Shown here one piece after another: positions 1-6,808 of a stretch of 11,215 nucleotides of DNA. The stretch covers positions 1 to 11,215 of the forward strand of contig JAAYUR010000530.1 of NCBI GenBank assembly GCA_012517645.1. Reading direction: 5' to 3'. How positions within the stretch are numbered: the first letter of the stretch is position 1; every line of letters starts with the position of its first letter. The notes under the pieces are model-generated. The model searched no databases. It had not been told where the DNA came from and worked only from the letters and a program-made list of their open reading frames with translations. Both the position numbers and the translations under genes were made by a program. Origin of the DNA: Treponema sp. (GTDB lineage Bacteria > Spirochaetota > Spirochaetia > Treponematales > UBA12059).

Positions 1-320
1 CCTACGCCTTCCAGGCTGCCGCGGCCATGGGCTTCGACGAGGCCTGCCGGAAGGCGTCTCCGGTGCTCCTGGAGCCTATCATGAAGGTGGACATCATCAC
101 CCCTTCGGACTTCCTGGGAGAGGCGATGAGCCTGGTCAGCCAGCGGGGCGGCATGATCCACGGCACGGACTCGAAGGCCGCCGTCGACATCATCCACGCG
201 GAGGCTCCCCTGTCCGTGATGTTCGGATTCACCACGGCCCTCCGATCCGTTACCCAGGGCCGCGCCGCCTTCAGCATGGAGTTCAGCCACTTCCAAGCCA
301 AGCGGAACCAGGGGGTCTGA
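1..320 (+). CDS. fusA: Elongation factor G, C-terminal part (5' end outside window)
   Basis: This is the last ~105 codons of an EF-G gene, open from the window edge in the frame starting at base 3. EF-G is the cytoplasmic GTPase that drives ribosomal translocation, or in some paralogues ribosome recycling. What is visible is the end of domain IV and all of domain V. Recognisable blocks are the LLEPIMKVDIITP strand, the AEAPLSVMFGFTTALRS segment and the TQGRAAFSMEFSHF end. The domain V segment SQRGGMIHGTDSK differs from the usual SRRGRIEGM-type loop, so this may be one of the divergent EF-G paralogues that spirochaetes carry in pairs. The GTPase domain that would decide this is missing. The gene ends with TGA two bases before the stop of the convergent mtnA gene, leaving no room for a separate terminator. 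Confidence 0.93.
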   Translation, partial: YAFQAAAAMGFDEACRKASPVLLEPIMKVDIITPSDFLGEAMSLVSQRGGMIHGTDSKAAVDIIHAEAPLSVMFGFTTALRSVTQGRAAFSMEFSHFQAKRNQGV

Positions 321-322
321 CC

Positions 323-1384
323 CTAGGGCCCGGCCATCCTCCGCAGGGACTCCCCGTAGGGGGGCCGGGCGATGCCGCGCTCCGTGACGATGGCGGTGAT
401 CAGGGAAGCGTCCGTCACATCGAACGCGGGGTTGAACACCTTCACCTGCGCGGGAGCCATCCGGCGGGCGTACCAGCGTTCCGTGACCTCCTCCGCAGGG
501 CGTTCCTCCACGGGGATCTCCGCCCCGGTCGGGCAGGATAGGTCGATGGTCGAGACGGGGCCCAGGACGTAGAAGGGAATTCCGTGGTGCCGGGCGAGGA
601 CGGCCAGCCCGGAGGTTCCGATCTTGTTGGCCGTGTCCCCGTCGGCCGCCACACGGTCGCAGCCGACCAGGACGGCTTGGACCATGCCCCGCCGCATCAC
701 CGTGGAGGCCATGTTGTCGCAGATCAGGGTCACGTCGATCCCCGCCTGGTCGAGCTCCCAGGCGGTCAGGCGGGCCCCCTGAAGCAAAGGCCGCGTCTCG
801 TCCGCGAAGACCCGGAAACCGTAGCCCCGCTCCTGCCCCATGTAGAGGGGCGCCAGGGCCGTCCCGTACCGGGAGGTGGCCAGCCAGCCGGCGTTGCAAT
901 GGGTCAGGACGCCCCAACCCGGCCTAAGCAGGGAAAGACCGTTCTCCCCGATGGCCCGGCAAGCCGCCTCGTCCTCGCTGCGGATCGCCTCCGCCTCGGC
1001 CCTTAGGGCGGACTTCACCTCCCCGCAGGGCCGTCCCCGCAGGGATTCCAGCCTCCCCTCCATGCGCTCCAGCGCCCAGGAAAGGTTCACCGCCGTGGGG
1101 CGGGCCGAGGCCAACAGCTCCTTGGCGGCCCGGAACTCCCGGGCCAGTTCGTCCCAATCCCGGGCCGAGGATTCCCGGATTGCGAGGTATGAGCCGTAGG
1201 CGGCGGCGATCCCGATGGCCGGGGCCCCCCGCACGCGCAGGCTGTAGATCGCCTCCCGGATCTCCTCCGGGGACGACAGGCGTAGAAGGACGGTCTCGGA
1301 GGGAAGGAGGGTTTGGTCGATCAGGACAAGGGCGCCCGCGTCATCGTCCAGGCGCACCGAGCGGAGGGGCTCTTCCGGGGGCAC
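323..1384 (-). CDS. mtnA: S-methyl-5-thioribose-1-phosphate isomerase
   Basis: This cytoplasmic enzyme converts 5-methylthioribose 1-phosphate to 5-methylthioribulose 1-phosphate in methionine salvage. It belongs to the eIF2B-like isomerase family. The 353 residues match the usual length. The N-terminal block ends in VRGAPAIG (about 51-58). The catalytic cysteine lies in THCNAG (Cys163) and the catalytic aspartate in GCDRVAADGDTANKIGT (Asp243). ETRPLLQGARLT is at about 196-207. All key residues are present, so it should be active. The start is GTG, chosen because the family's N-terminal LIDQTLLP segment begins about 20 residues later. No good Shine-Dalgarno precedes it. The upstream gene's stop is only 4 bp away, so translation is probably coupled within a two-gene transcript. 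No other mtn genes are in the window. Related family members act on ribose 1,5-bisphosphate or 5-deoxyribose 1-phosphate, which is a less likely alternative. Confidence 0.93.
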   Translation of the reverse strand: MPPEEPLRSVRLDDDAGALVLIDQTLLPSETVLLRLSSPEEIREAIYSLRVRGAPAIGIAAAYGSYLAIRESSARDWDELAREFRAAKELLASARPTAVNLSWALERMEGRLESLRGRPCGEVKSALRAEAEAIRSEDEAACRAIGENGLSLLRPGWGVLTHCNAGWLATSRYGTALAPLYMGQERGYGFRVFADETRPLLQGARLTAWELDQAGIDVTLICDNMASTVMRRGMVQAVLVGCDRVAADGDTANKIGTSGLAVLARHHGIPFYVLGPVSTIDLSCPTGAEIPVEERPAEEVTERWYARRMAPAQVKVFNPAFDVTDASLITAIVTERGIARPPYGESLRRMAGP

Positions 1385-1388
1385 GGTC

Positions 1389-1964
1389 TTAGAAGGAGGC
1401 CAGGGCGAAGACCCCTAGGAGGAGCTCCAAGGTGCGGATCTCGTCGGAGATTTCCCCGGATTCCTGTTCCTTTAGGCGGCCTATGAACCAGTAGAAAACT
1501 CCCAGCTTGGGATCGATCCGGAAGGTGTATTCCAGGAAATCCGGCGCCTGGGCCTGGGAGCCGAAGAGCAGGCGGGCGATGCCCATGCTCAAGGACACGA
1601 AGTGGGGAAAGGCCTTGCGAACCGCCCCGGACTGGAACTCCTGGACGAATATAAGGAGGTCCTCGTGAACCTTCTCCTTGCTCTTCTCGTCGTGCTTCTC
1701 CACCCAGGTCTTCCGGATCAACAGCTCGACGTTTTCCCGGAACGCGTGCAGAAGGCGCTCCACATGGACCAGCCGCTCCCCCGCGGAACCGGAAACCACG
1801 GTATAGAACTCTCCCGGGTTTCCCAAGAGGTTGGCGAAGGCGATGGCGTACTGGTCCCGGAGAACCCGGTTCTCGGCTTGAACAAATAAGGGGAAAAGCT
1901 CGTATGCGGCCTTTTCCACGTCCGCCGCGATGGGGTCTTCAGCCAGGGGTTCGGGAACCGACAT
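1389..1964 (-). CDS. Unrecognised 191-residue helical protein upstream of mtnA
   Basis: I do not recognise this family. The protein is predicted soluble and mostly helical. It has a charged middle (WVEKHDEKSKEKVHEDLL, about 87-104), several aromatic-rich helices, and no signal peptide, clear membrane segment or cysteine motif. The open frame extends upstream to an ATG at 2099, but that would overlap the start of the divergent DUF4954 gene by 50 bp. The extra 45 residues are proline-rich and look like noncoding translation. I chose the ATG at 1964 because a perfect TTGACA lies 18 bp upstream of a CATGGT -10-like box that ends 5 bases before this ATG. No Shine-Dalgarno is present, so the mRNA may be leaderless. 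The gene is probably co-transcribed with mtnA, 4 bp downstream, but nothing in the sequence shows a link to methionine salvage. Confidence 0.75.
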   Translation of the reverse strand: MSVPEPLAEDPIAADVEKAAYELFPLFVQAENRVLRDQYAIAFANLLGNPGEFYTVVSGSAGERLVHVERLLHAFRENVELLIRKTWVEKHDEKSKEKVHEDLLIFVQEFQSGAVRKAFPHFVSLSMGIARLLFGSQAQAPDFLEYTFRIDPKLGVFYWFIGRLKEQESGEISDEIRTLELLLGVFALASF

Positions 1965-1999
1965 GGCATACCATGTCCCGGAGCGGCTTTCTTTGTCAA
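1965..1999 (-). promoter_or_regulatory. Promoter of the 191-aa gene and mtnA
   Basis: On the minus strand a perfect TTGACA (plus 1994-1999) is followed, after 18 bp, by CATGGT (plus 1970-1975). That box ends 5 bases before the ATG at 1964. The -10 box is weak (3 of 6, but with A2 and T6). Transcription would begin at or very near the start codon. Confidence 0.5.
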
Positions 2000-2014
2000 C
2001 CGGCAGGGCCTCGC

Positions 2015-2043
2015 TTTTCAGTCCGCCCGGTTCGGGATACACT
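2015..2043 (+). promoter_or_regulatory. Promoter of the DUF4954 gene
   Basis: TTTTCA (2015-2020), a 17-bp spacer and TACACT (2038-2043) form a sigma70-type promoter that fits TANNNT. Only six bases separate the -10 box from the ATG at 2050, and no Shine-Dalgarno precedes that ATG. A leaderless transcript is therefore the simplest reading. Confidence 0.5.
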
Positions 2044-2049
2044 GGACGC

Positions 2050-4254
2050 ATGAACGACATCAACCTTTCGGCCGAGGGCGGATACGGCTTCGGCTTCATC
2101 CCCTCCGGGCGGCTTCCCCCGGGGCTGGACGAGTACTATCTCCGCAATTCCACGCTGGACAAGCCGTTGGACTCCTACCGCCCCCTGCGGGCTCCCGAGA
2201 TCGAGACCCTAGCCCGAAACGGGAACACCTGCACCGATTGGTCGAAGATCCTGGTGCGGGATCCCTTCGTCCCGGACCTTGTCCGGGGAACCGACTTCGC
2301 GGGGCTCGTGAGGATCGGCCGCCTGGATCGCGTCATCCTTTCCCACCACGACCTGGAGATCCCGGCGGGCATCACGGACAGCCGGATCGTGTCCTGCGAC
2401 ATCGGGGACTCCTGCGCCATCCATGACTGCGGCTATATCGCCCACTACCAGATCGGGGATTCCTGTATTCTCCTCAACAACAGCGAGATCCACGCCACGA
2501 ACCACGCGAAGTTCGGAAACGGCATCGTCATGGAGGGGGAGGACGAGTCCGTCCGGGTCTGGATCGACCTCATGAACGAGGCCGGGGGCCGATCCGTCCT
2601 GCCCTTCGACGGGATGATCTGCGCCGACGCGTGGCTCTGGGCCAAGAGGCGGGACGACGCGGCCCTGATGGAGCGGTTCCTGGCCCTAACCCAGGCGGCC
2701 TTCGAGACCCGGCGGGGCGGGTACGGCCGGATAGGAGCGGGGAGCGTCCTGAAGCACAACCGGATCATAAAGGACGCCCGGATCGGGGACTGCGCGTACA
2801 TCAAGGGCGCCAACAAGCTCAAGAACATCACCATCAACTCCAGCGACGCCGAGAGGACCCAGATCGGGGAGGGCGTGGAGATGGTCAACGGCATCGTCGG
2901 GTACGGCTGCCGGGCGTTCTACGGCATCAAGGCCATCCGCTTCGTCCTGGGCAACAACTCGGCCCTAAAGTACGGAGCCCGCCTGATCCACTCGGTCCTG
3001 GGGGACAATTCCACCGTCTCCTGCTGCGAGCTCCTGAACAACCTTATCTTCCCGTCCCACGAACAGCACCACAACACCAGCTTCCTGATCGCCAGCGTGG
3101 TCCAGGGGCAATCCAACCTGGCCGCGGGCTGCACCATCGGCTCGAACCACAACTCCCGGGCCAACGACGGGGAGATCCAGGCGGGACGGGGTTTCTGGCC
3201 CGGGCTGTCCACGTCCCTCAAGCACTCGTCCCGCTTCGCCTCCTACGTGCTTCTGTCCAAGGGCGACTACCCGGCGGAGCTGGACATACCTCTTCCGTTC
3301 TGCCTGGTCAACGAGAACCCCGCCCTGGACCGGCTGGAGCTGATCCCCGCGTACTGGTGGATGTACAACCTCTACGCCCTGCTCCGGAACGAGTCCAAGT
3401 TCGCCTCCCGGGACAAGCGGCTGACCCGGGTCCAGGCCCTGGAGTTCTCGCCCTTCGCCCCGGACACGGCGGAGGAGATCTTCCGCGCCCGGGCTCTCCT
3501 GGAGGAATGGGCCGGCACGGCGGCGATCCTGGCGGAGGGGGGGGATGCCGCCGCCCCGGGACCGGCGGCGCTCCGGGAGCGAGGCCGGGCCGTCCTGTCC
3601 GGCCCCGAGGACGGCAAGATCCCGGTTCACGCCTACGGAGTGGAGAACTCCACGCGGCCCGTCCTGGTCCTCAAAGCCGGGCGAGGGTGGAAGGCCTACC
3701 GCCGGATGCTCCACTGGTACGCGGTGAGGGAGATCCTGGCCTACTTCGAGGCCCGGCCGGACATGACGGTTTCGGACGCCGCGGAGGCCTTGGAAGGCCC
3801 CCGGGAGCGGGACTGGGAGAATCTAGGCGGCCAAATAGCGCCCGCCCGCAAGGTGGAGGCCCTGGTCGCGGAGATCCGGTCCGGGGACCTGGGATCCTGG
3901 GGGGAAATCCACGAGGCCTATGCGCGGCTCGCGGGGGAGTATCCCCTGGACAAGGCGCGCCACGCCTGGGCGGCCCTCCGGGACTTGGAGGGGTGGCCCG
4001 GGATCGGGGAAAAAGAGCTGGACAAGGCCTTGGACCTGTTGGAGGAGTGTTCCCGGTACGTGGAGGAGCAGGTCTTCCTGAGCCGCGCCAAGGATTATAC
4101 CAACCCCTTCCGGCAAGCGACTTTCCGGAATCCCGAGGAGCTTCGGGCCGTCTGCGGCTCCCCGGAGGGCAATCCCTTCGTTAGGGCCACGAAGGAGGAC
4201 GCAGAGCGCCTGCGCGGCCGCATCGACGCCCTTCGCGCGAGGATCCGGAAATAG
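2050..4254 (+). CDS. DUF4954 family protein with left-handed beta-helix repeats
   Basis: This 734-residue protein matches what I know of the DUF4954 family, found mainly in spirochaetes and Bacteroidota, whose function is not established. The N-terminal part (YRPLRAPEIETLARNGNTCTDW, split around residue 55) is typical. Two stretches of hexapeptide-like repeats with recurring IGD, IGAG and LGDN turns (about 85-160 and 226-405) indicate a left-handed beta-helix, as in sugar acyltransferases and nucleotidyltransferases. Conserved-looking polar clusters are SHEQHHN (336-342) and GSNHNSRANDGE (364-375); they could form an active or metal site. The remainder (about 450-734) is helical and charged. 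No signal peptide or membrane segment is seen, so it is probably cytoplasmic. The frame is open back to 1930, but the ATG at 2050 fits both the promoter and the family N-terminus. The substrate is unknown. Confidence 0.85.
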   Translation: MNDINLSAEGGYGFGFIPSGRLPPGLDEYYLRNSTLDKPLDSYRPLRAPEIETLARNGNTCTDWSKILVRDPFVPDLVRGTDFAGLVRIGRLDRVILSHHDLEIPAGITDSRIVSCDIGDSCAIHDCGYIAHYQIGDSCILLNNSEIHATNHAKFGNGIVMEGEDESVRVWIDLMNEAGGRSVLPFDGMICADAWLWAKRRDDAALMERFLALTQAAFETRRGGYGRIGAGSVLKHNRIIKDARIGDCAYIKGANKLKNITINSSDAERTQIGEGVEMVNGIVGYGCRAFYGIKAIRFVLGNNSALKYGARLIHSVLGDNSTVSCCELLNNLIFPSHEQHHNTSFLIASVVQGQSNLAAGCTIGSNHNSRANDGEIQAGRGFWPGLSTSLKHSSRFASYVLLSKGDYPAELDIPLPFCLVNENPALDRLELIPAYWWMYNLYALLRNESKFASRDKRLTRVQALEFSPFAPDTAEEIFRARALLEEWAGTAAILAEGGDAAAPGPAALRERGRAVLSGPEDGKIPVHAYGVENSTRPVLVLKAGRGWKAYRRMLHWYAVREILAYFEARPDMTVSDAAEALEGPRERDWENLGGQIAPARKVEALVAEIRSGDLGSWGEIHEAYARLAGEYPLDKARHAWAALRDLEGWPGIGEKELDKALDLLEECSRYVEEQVFLSRAKDYTNPFRQATFRNPEELRAVCGSPEGNPFVRATKEDAERLRGRIDALRARIRK

Positions 4255-4271
4255 GATTTTTCAGGAATCAA

Positions 4272-4414
4272 CCACAGAGACGCGCGAGGGCGGCAAAGCC
4301 GCCCTCGCGGCAGCGAAGCCTGAAGGGCTTCGCCGAGTTTGGTTGAACGGAAAAGCTCCGAAGCTCGCTTCGGCGCCGCGAGGCCCGCCGTGCGGGCCTC
4401 GCGCGAATCCGTGG
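4272..4414. repeat. Structured palindromic element with imperfect terminal inverted repeats
   Basis: The gap between the convergent DUF4954 and serC genes is almost filled by four successive hairpins. Stems are 4283-4294/4298-4309 (12 bp perfect, AAA loop), 4313-4320/4326-4333 (8 bp), 4358-4364/4367-4373 (7 bp) and 4377-4388/4392-4403 (12 bp perfect, CGT loop). The outer ends, CCACAGAGACGCGCG (4272-4286) and CGCGCGAATCCGTGG (4400-4414), form an inverted repeat matching at 12 of 15 positions. It resembles the non-coding palindromic repeats and miniature elements seen between genes in many genomes. The two strong outer hairpins could also stop transcription from either side, although they lack clean T-runs. 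Confidence 0.65.
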
Positions 4415-4432
4415 CGAGATCCTGTAAACGTA

Positions 4433-5524
4433 TTACCCGTTCTTCGCCATGAAGTCCTGCATGAACGCCACGGTGGTCTCGACGTCCTTGAGGCTCACGG
4501 CGTTGTAGGCCGAGAGGCGGATGCCGCCCATGGTCCGGTAGCCCTTGGTCTGCACGATGCCCGCGGCCTTGGCTTCTTTGACGAACTTGTCGTCCAGCTC
4601 CGGGGTGGGGAGCTTGAAGTCGATGTTCATCCAGGATCGGGAATCCACCTCCGCCAGACCTTTGTAGAAGCCCTTCGACCCGTCGATCGCGGCGTACAGG
4701 AGCTTCTGCTTCTGCTCGTTGATCTTCCCCATGGCCGCAAGCCCGCCGTTCTTCTTGAGCCACTTGAGCACCAGGTTCAGGATGTAGATCGAGAAGCAGG
4801 GCGGGGTGTTGTGCATGGAGAACTTGTCCTTGAACACCTTGTAGGACATCATCGTGGGTAGGTCGTCGTGGGCCTTGGCCAGGAAGTCGTCCCGCGCCGC
4901 AACGACCGTGACCCCCGATGGACCGAGGTTCTTCTGGGCCCCCGCGTAGATCAGGCTGAACTTGTTGAAGTCCAGGGGGCGGCTGAAGATGTCCGAGGAC
5001 ATGTCGCAGACCAGGGGCTTGCCCTTGACGTCCGGGATGTAGTGCCACTCGGTGCCTTCCACCGTGTTGTTGCTGGTGTAGTGGACGTACTCGGCGGCGG
5101 GATTGAGCTTGAGGTCCCCCTGCTTGGGGATGGCCACGAAGCGTTCCCCTTCAAGCTCCATGTTGGCGGGGAAGGTGATCTTGCCGAAGCGCTTGGCTTC
5201 CTTGATCGCGGCCTTGGACCAGTTGCCGGTGACCACGTAATCCGCTTCCTTGCCCGGCCCGAGATAGTTCATGGGCAGCATGAGGAACTGGGTGCTCGCT
5301 CCGCCGGTGCAGAAGAGGACCTCGTAGTTCTTGCCGAGGCCGGCGATCTCCCGGAAGAGATCCATGGTCTCCATGTGGAGGGCGTCGTATTCCTTTCCGC
5401 GGTGGGACACCTCCATGACGGAACAGCCGGTTCCGTTCCAGTCGAGCATCTCGTCCCGAGCCTGCTCCAGGACCTCCAGGGGGATGGCCGCGGGCCCGGC
5501 GCTGTAGTTGATGACGCGTTTCAT
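4433..5524 (-). CDS. serC: Phosphoserine aminotransferase
   Basis: This PLP enzyme transfers the amino group of glutamate to 3-phosphohydroxypyruvate to make O-phosphoserine, the second step of serine synthesis. It also acts in vitamin B6 synthesis in some bacteria. The 363 residues match the family length. Seen in order are INYSAGPA (5-12), HRGKEYDA (41-48), CTGGASTQF (72-80), SNNTVEGTEW (151-160), CDMSSDIFSRP (173-183), the PLP lysine in AGAQKNLGPSG (Lys198), NTPP (239-242) and GGIRLSAYNA (333-342). The start is fixed by AAGGAG six bases upstream and by the family N-terminus; the frame runs on into antisense of serA but that extension has no support. It lies 125 bp downstream of serA with no clear promoter between, so co-transcription is likely. 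Confidence 0.96.
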   Translation of the reverse strand: MKRVINYSAGPAAIPLEVLEQARDEMLDWNGTGCSVMEVSHRGKEYDALHMETMDLFREIAGLGKNYEVLFCTGGASTQFLMLPMNYLGPGKEADYVVTGNWSKAAIKEAKRFGKITFPANMELEGERFVAIPKQGDLKLNPAAEYVHYTSNNTVEGTEWHYIPDVKGKPLVCDMSSDIFSRPLDFNKFSLIYAGAQKNLGPSGVTVVAARDDFLAKAHDDLPTMMSYKVFKDKFSMHNTPPCFSIYILNLVLKWLKKNGGLAAMGKINEQKQKLLYAAIDGSKGFYKGLAEVDSRSWMNIDFKLPTPELDDKFVKEAKAAGIVQTKGYRTMGGIRLSAYNAVSLKDVETTVAFMQDFMAKNG

Positions 5525-5546
5525 AGTTTGCTCCTTTTTCGGTGAT

Positions 5547-5648
5547 CCGTGGTCGGTGGACCGAGCGACGCGGCCGCATTCGGCCGCCGTCGCCGCATCG
5601 GCGGGGAAACCGACCCAAGCCCGGGCCGCTTCCGTCCACCGTCCACTG
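5547..5648. repeat. Inverted-repeat element in the serA-serC gap
   Basis: The 125-bp spacer is bounded by CCGTGGTCGGTGGACCG (5547-5563) and CCGTCCACCGTCCACTG (5632-5648), which pair as an inverted repeat at 14 of 17 positions. The right arm contains two tandem GTGGACG heptamers (read on the minus strand). Inside is a perfect 7-bp hairpin, GCGGCCG/CGGCCGC (5570-5576/5581-5587). The sequence ATCCGTGG at the left end also occurs at the end of the 4272-4414 element. Function is unknown. Confidence 0.45.
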
Positions 5649-5649
5649 T

Positions 5650-6519
5650 TTACTTCTTGTATTCCTTCATCCGATCCACGATGCAGTCCCCAAGCCGTGC
5701 CAGGTTCTCCTCCGTGGAAGCGCCCAGATGGGGAGCCAGCACGGTACGGGGAGCCGACAGCAGGGGGGAACCCTCGGGCGGCTCGGCGTAGAACACGTCC
5801 GCCGCGTAACCGCCCAGGCGGCCGTCCTTCAGGGCGGCGGCGACATCCTCCTCCGAGACGACCTGGCCGCGGCAGGTGTTCACGATGCGGACGCCCTTCT
5901 TCATCTTGGCGATGGCCGCCCCGTTGATCATCCCCTTGGTCTCGTCGGTCAGGGGAACGTGCAGGGAGATGTAGTCCGACTTGGACCAAACCTCCTCCAA
6001 CGAGACCATCTTGGCGACGTCGCTCTTGGGCACGAACTTATCGAAGGCGATGACCTCCATGCCGAAGGCCTTCGCCCGGACGGCGACCTCCCGGGCTATA
6101 CGCCCGATCCCGACCAGCCCCAGGGTCTTCCCGAACAACTCCGTCCTCTCCAGCTCCTTCTTGAGCCACTTGCCCTGCTTCATGGAGGAATCCGCCTCGC
6201 AGATCCGGCTGGCCAGGGCCAGCATCATGGAGAAGGCCAGCTCCGCGACGGCGACGCTGGAGGCCTCCGGGGTGTTCGTCACCTTGATCTTCTTGGATTC
6301 CGCGTAGGGAACGTCGATGGTGTCCACTCCGACGCCCCCGCGGATGATGAACTTAAGCTTCGGGGCCTTGTCGATCACGTCCTTCCCGACCTTGGTCTTG
6401 GAACGGACGATCAGGACCTCCGCCTCCCCCACCCGCCCCATGTCCTGGGTCACCTCGCCGAAGGCCTCAAGGCGCTTCGGTAGGTCGGGAAGGAAGGCGT
6501 CCGCAAGCAGAATGACCAT
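5650..6519 (-). CDS. serA: D-3-phosphoglycerate dehydrogenase, short form (2-hydroxyacid dehydrogenase family)
   Basis: This NAD-dependent cytoplasmic enzyme probably oxidises 3-phosphoglycerate to 3-phosphohydroxypyruvate, the first step of serine synthesis; its place upstream of serC supports this. At 289 residues it lacks the C-terminal ACT domain of long SerA, so the serine feedback site should be absent. Visible are RGGVGVDTIDV (60-70), the nucleotide fold GLVGIGRIA (134-142), and the catalytic triad: Arg217 in NTCRG, Glu246 in DVFYAEPP and His264 in LAPHLGAST. The Rossmann motif ends in Ala where Gly is usual, and the N-terminal part of the substrate domain is short. The start at 6519 is set by AGGAGG six bases upstream; the ATG at 6543 has no such site. 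Other D-2-hydroxyacid dehydrogenase activities cannot be excluded. Confidence 0.9.
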   Translation of the reverse strand: MVILLADAFLPDLPKRLEAFGEVTQDMGRVGEAEVLIVRSKTKVGKDVIDKAPKLKFIIRGGVGVDTIDVPYAESKKIKVTNTPEASSVAVAELAFSMMLALASRICEADSSMKQGKWLKKELERTELFGKTLGLVGIGRIAREVAVRAKAFGMEVIAFDKFVPKSDVAKMVSLEEVWSKSDYISLHVPLTDETKGMINGAAIAKMKKGVRIVNTCRGQVVSEEDVAAALKDGRLGGYAADVFYAEPPEGSPLLSAPRTVLAPHLGASTEENLARLGDCIVDRMKEYKK

Positions 6520-6582
6520 GAAAAACCTCCTGGAACTTATCACTTCAAACGGATCCGGGAAACCCTCCGGCCGGCGCGGAAT

Positions 6583-6615
6583 CCGCGTACCGAAGCCGCG
6601 GGCTTCGGTACGCGG
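6583..6615 (-). promoter_or_regulatory. Perfect 15-bp hairpin in the serA leader
   Basis: CCGCGTACCGAAGCC (6583-6597), loop GCG, then its exact complement (6601-6615). It lies in the middle of the ~130-nt leader predicted between the serA promoter and the start codon. A shorter hairpin, 6575-6579 with 6583-6587, would compete for the same bases. No T-run follows on the minus strand, so it is not a simple terminator for serA. It may be a regulatory fold, an mRNA stabiliser or a dispersed repeat. Confidence 0.45.
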
Positions 6616-6656
6616 GCGGTGCCCCGAGTACGGATAGTTCTTCCCTTGATCGACTC

Positions 6657-6684
6657 ATCTTACCATGCCCTCGCGAAGTGTCAA
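6657..6684 (-). promoter_or_regulatory. Promoter of serA
   Basis: On the minus strand a perfect TTGACA (plus 6679-6684) is followed by a 16-bp spacer and TAAGAT (plus 6657-6662). Transcription would begin near 6650, giving a leader of about 130 nt before serA. This separates serA-serC from the upstream DUF1015 gene, at least in part. Confidence 0.6.
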
Positions 6685-6808
6685 GGACGGGAAGGCACCA
6701 GGAATCGGGCAACAGGACTCCGGAACCAAGCACCCGAGGGTGGACACGATACGGAAACGGACGCCGGCAACCTCGATCCGGCTTCCGGGTCCCCCGTCCC
6801 GTCTACCC

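Noticed and set aside
1930..2049. Upstream extension of the DUF4954 frame to an ATG at 1930
   Set aside because: It overlaps the divergent gene and both promoters, and the added 40 residues do not resemble the family N-terminus.
1965..2099. Upstream extension of the 191-aa gene to an ATG at 2099
   Set aside because: It would overlap the DUF4954 start by 50 bp and run through both predicted promoters; the added residues are proline-rich and look non-coding.
2631..4184. 517-codon open frame on the plus strand within the DUF4954 gene
   Set aside because: Gly/Pro/Arg-rich shadow frame of a GC-rich gene; the DUF4954 frame has clear protein-family features.
4255..4432. CRISPR array, because of repeated palindromic units
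   Set aside because: The hairpins differ in sequence and length, with no constant repeat or regular spacers.
5525..5989. N-terminal extension of serC through antisense-like sequence
   Set aside because: The strong Shine-Dalgarno at 5531-5536 and the SerC family N-terminus fix the start at 5524.
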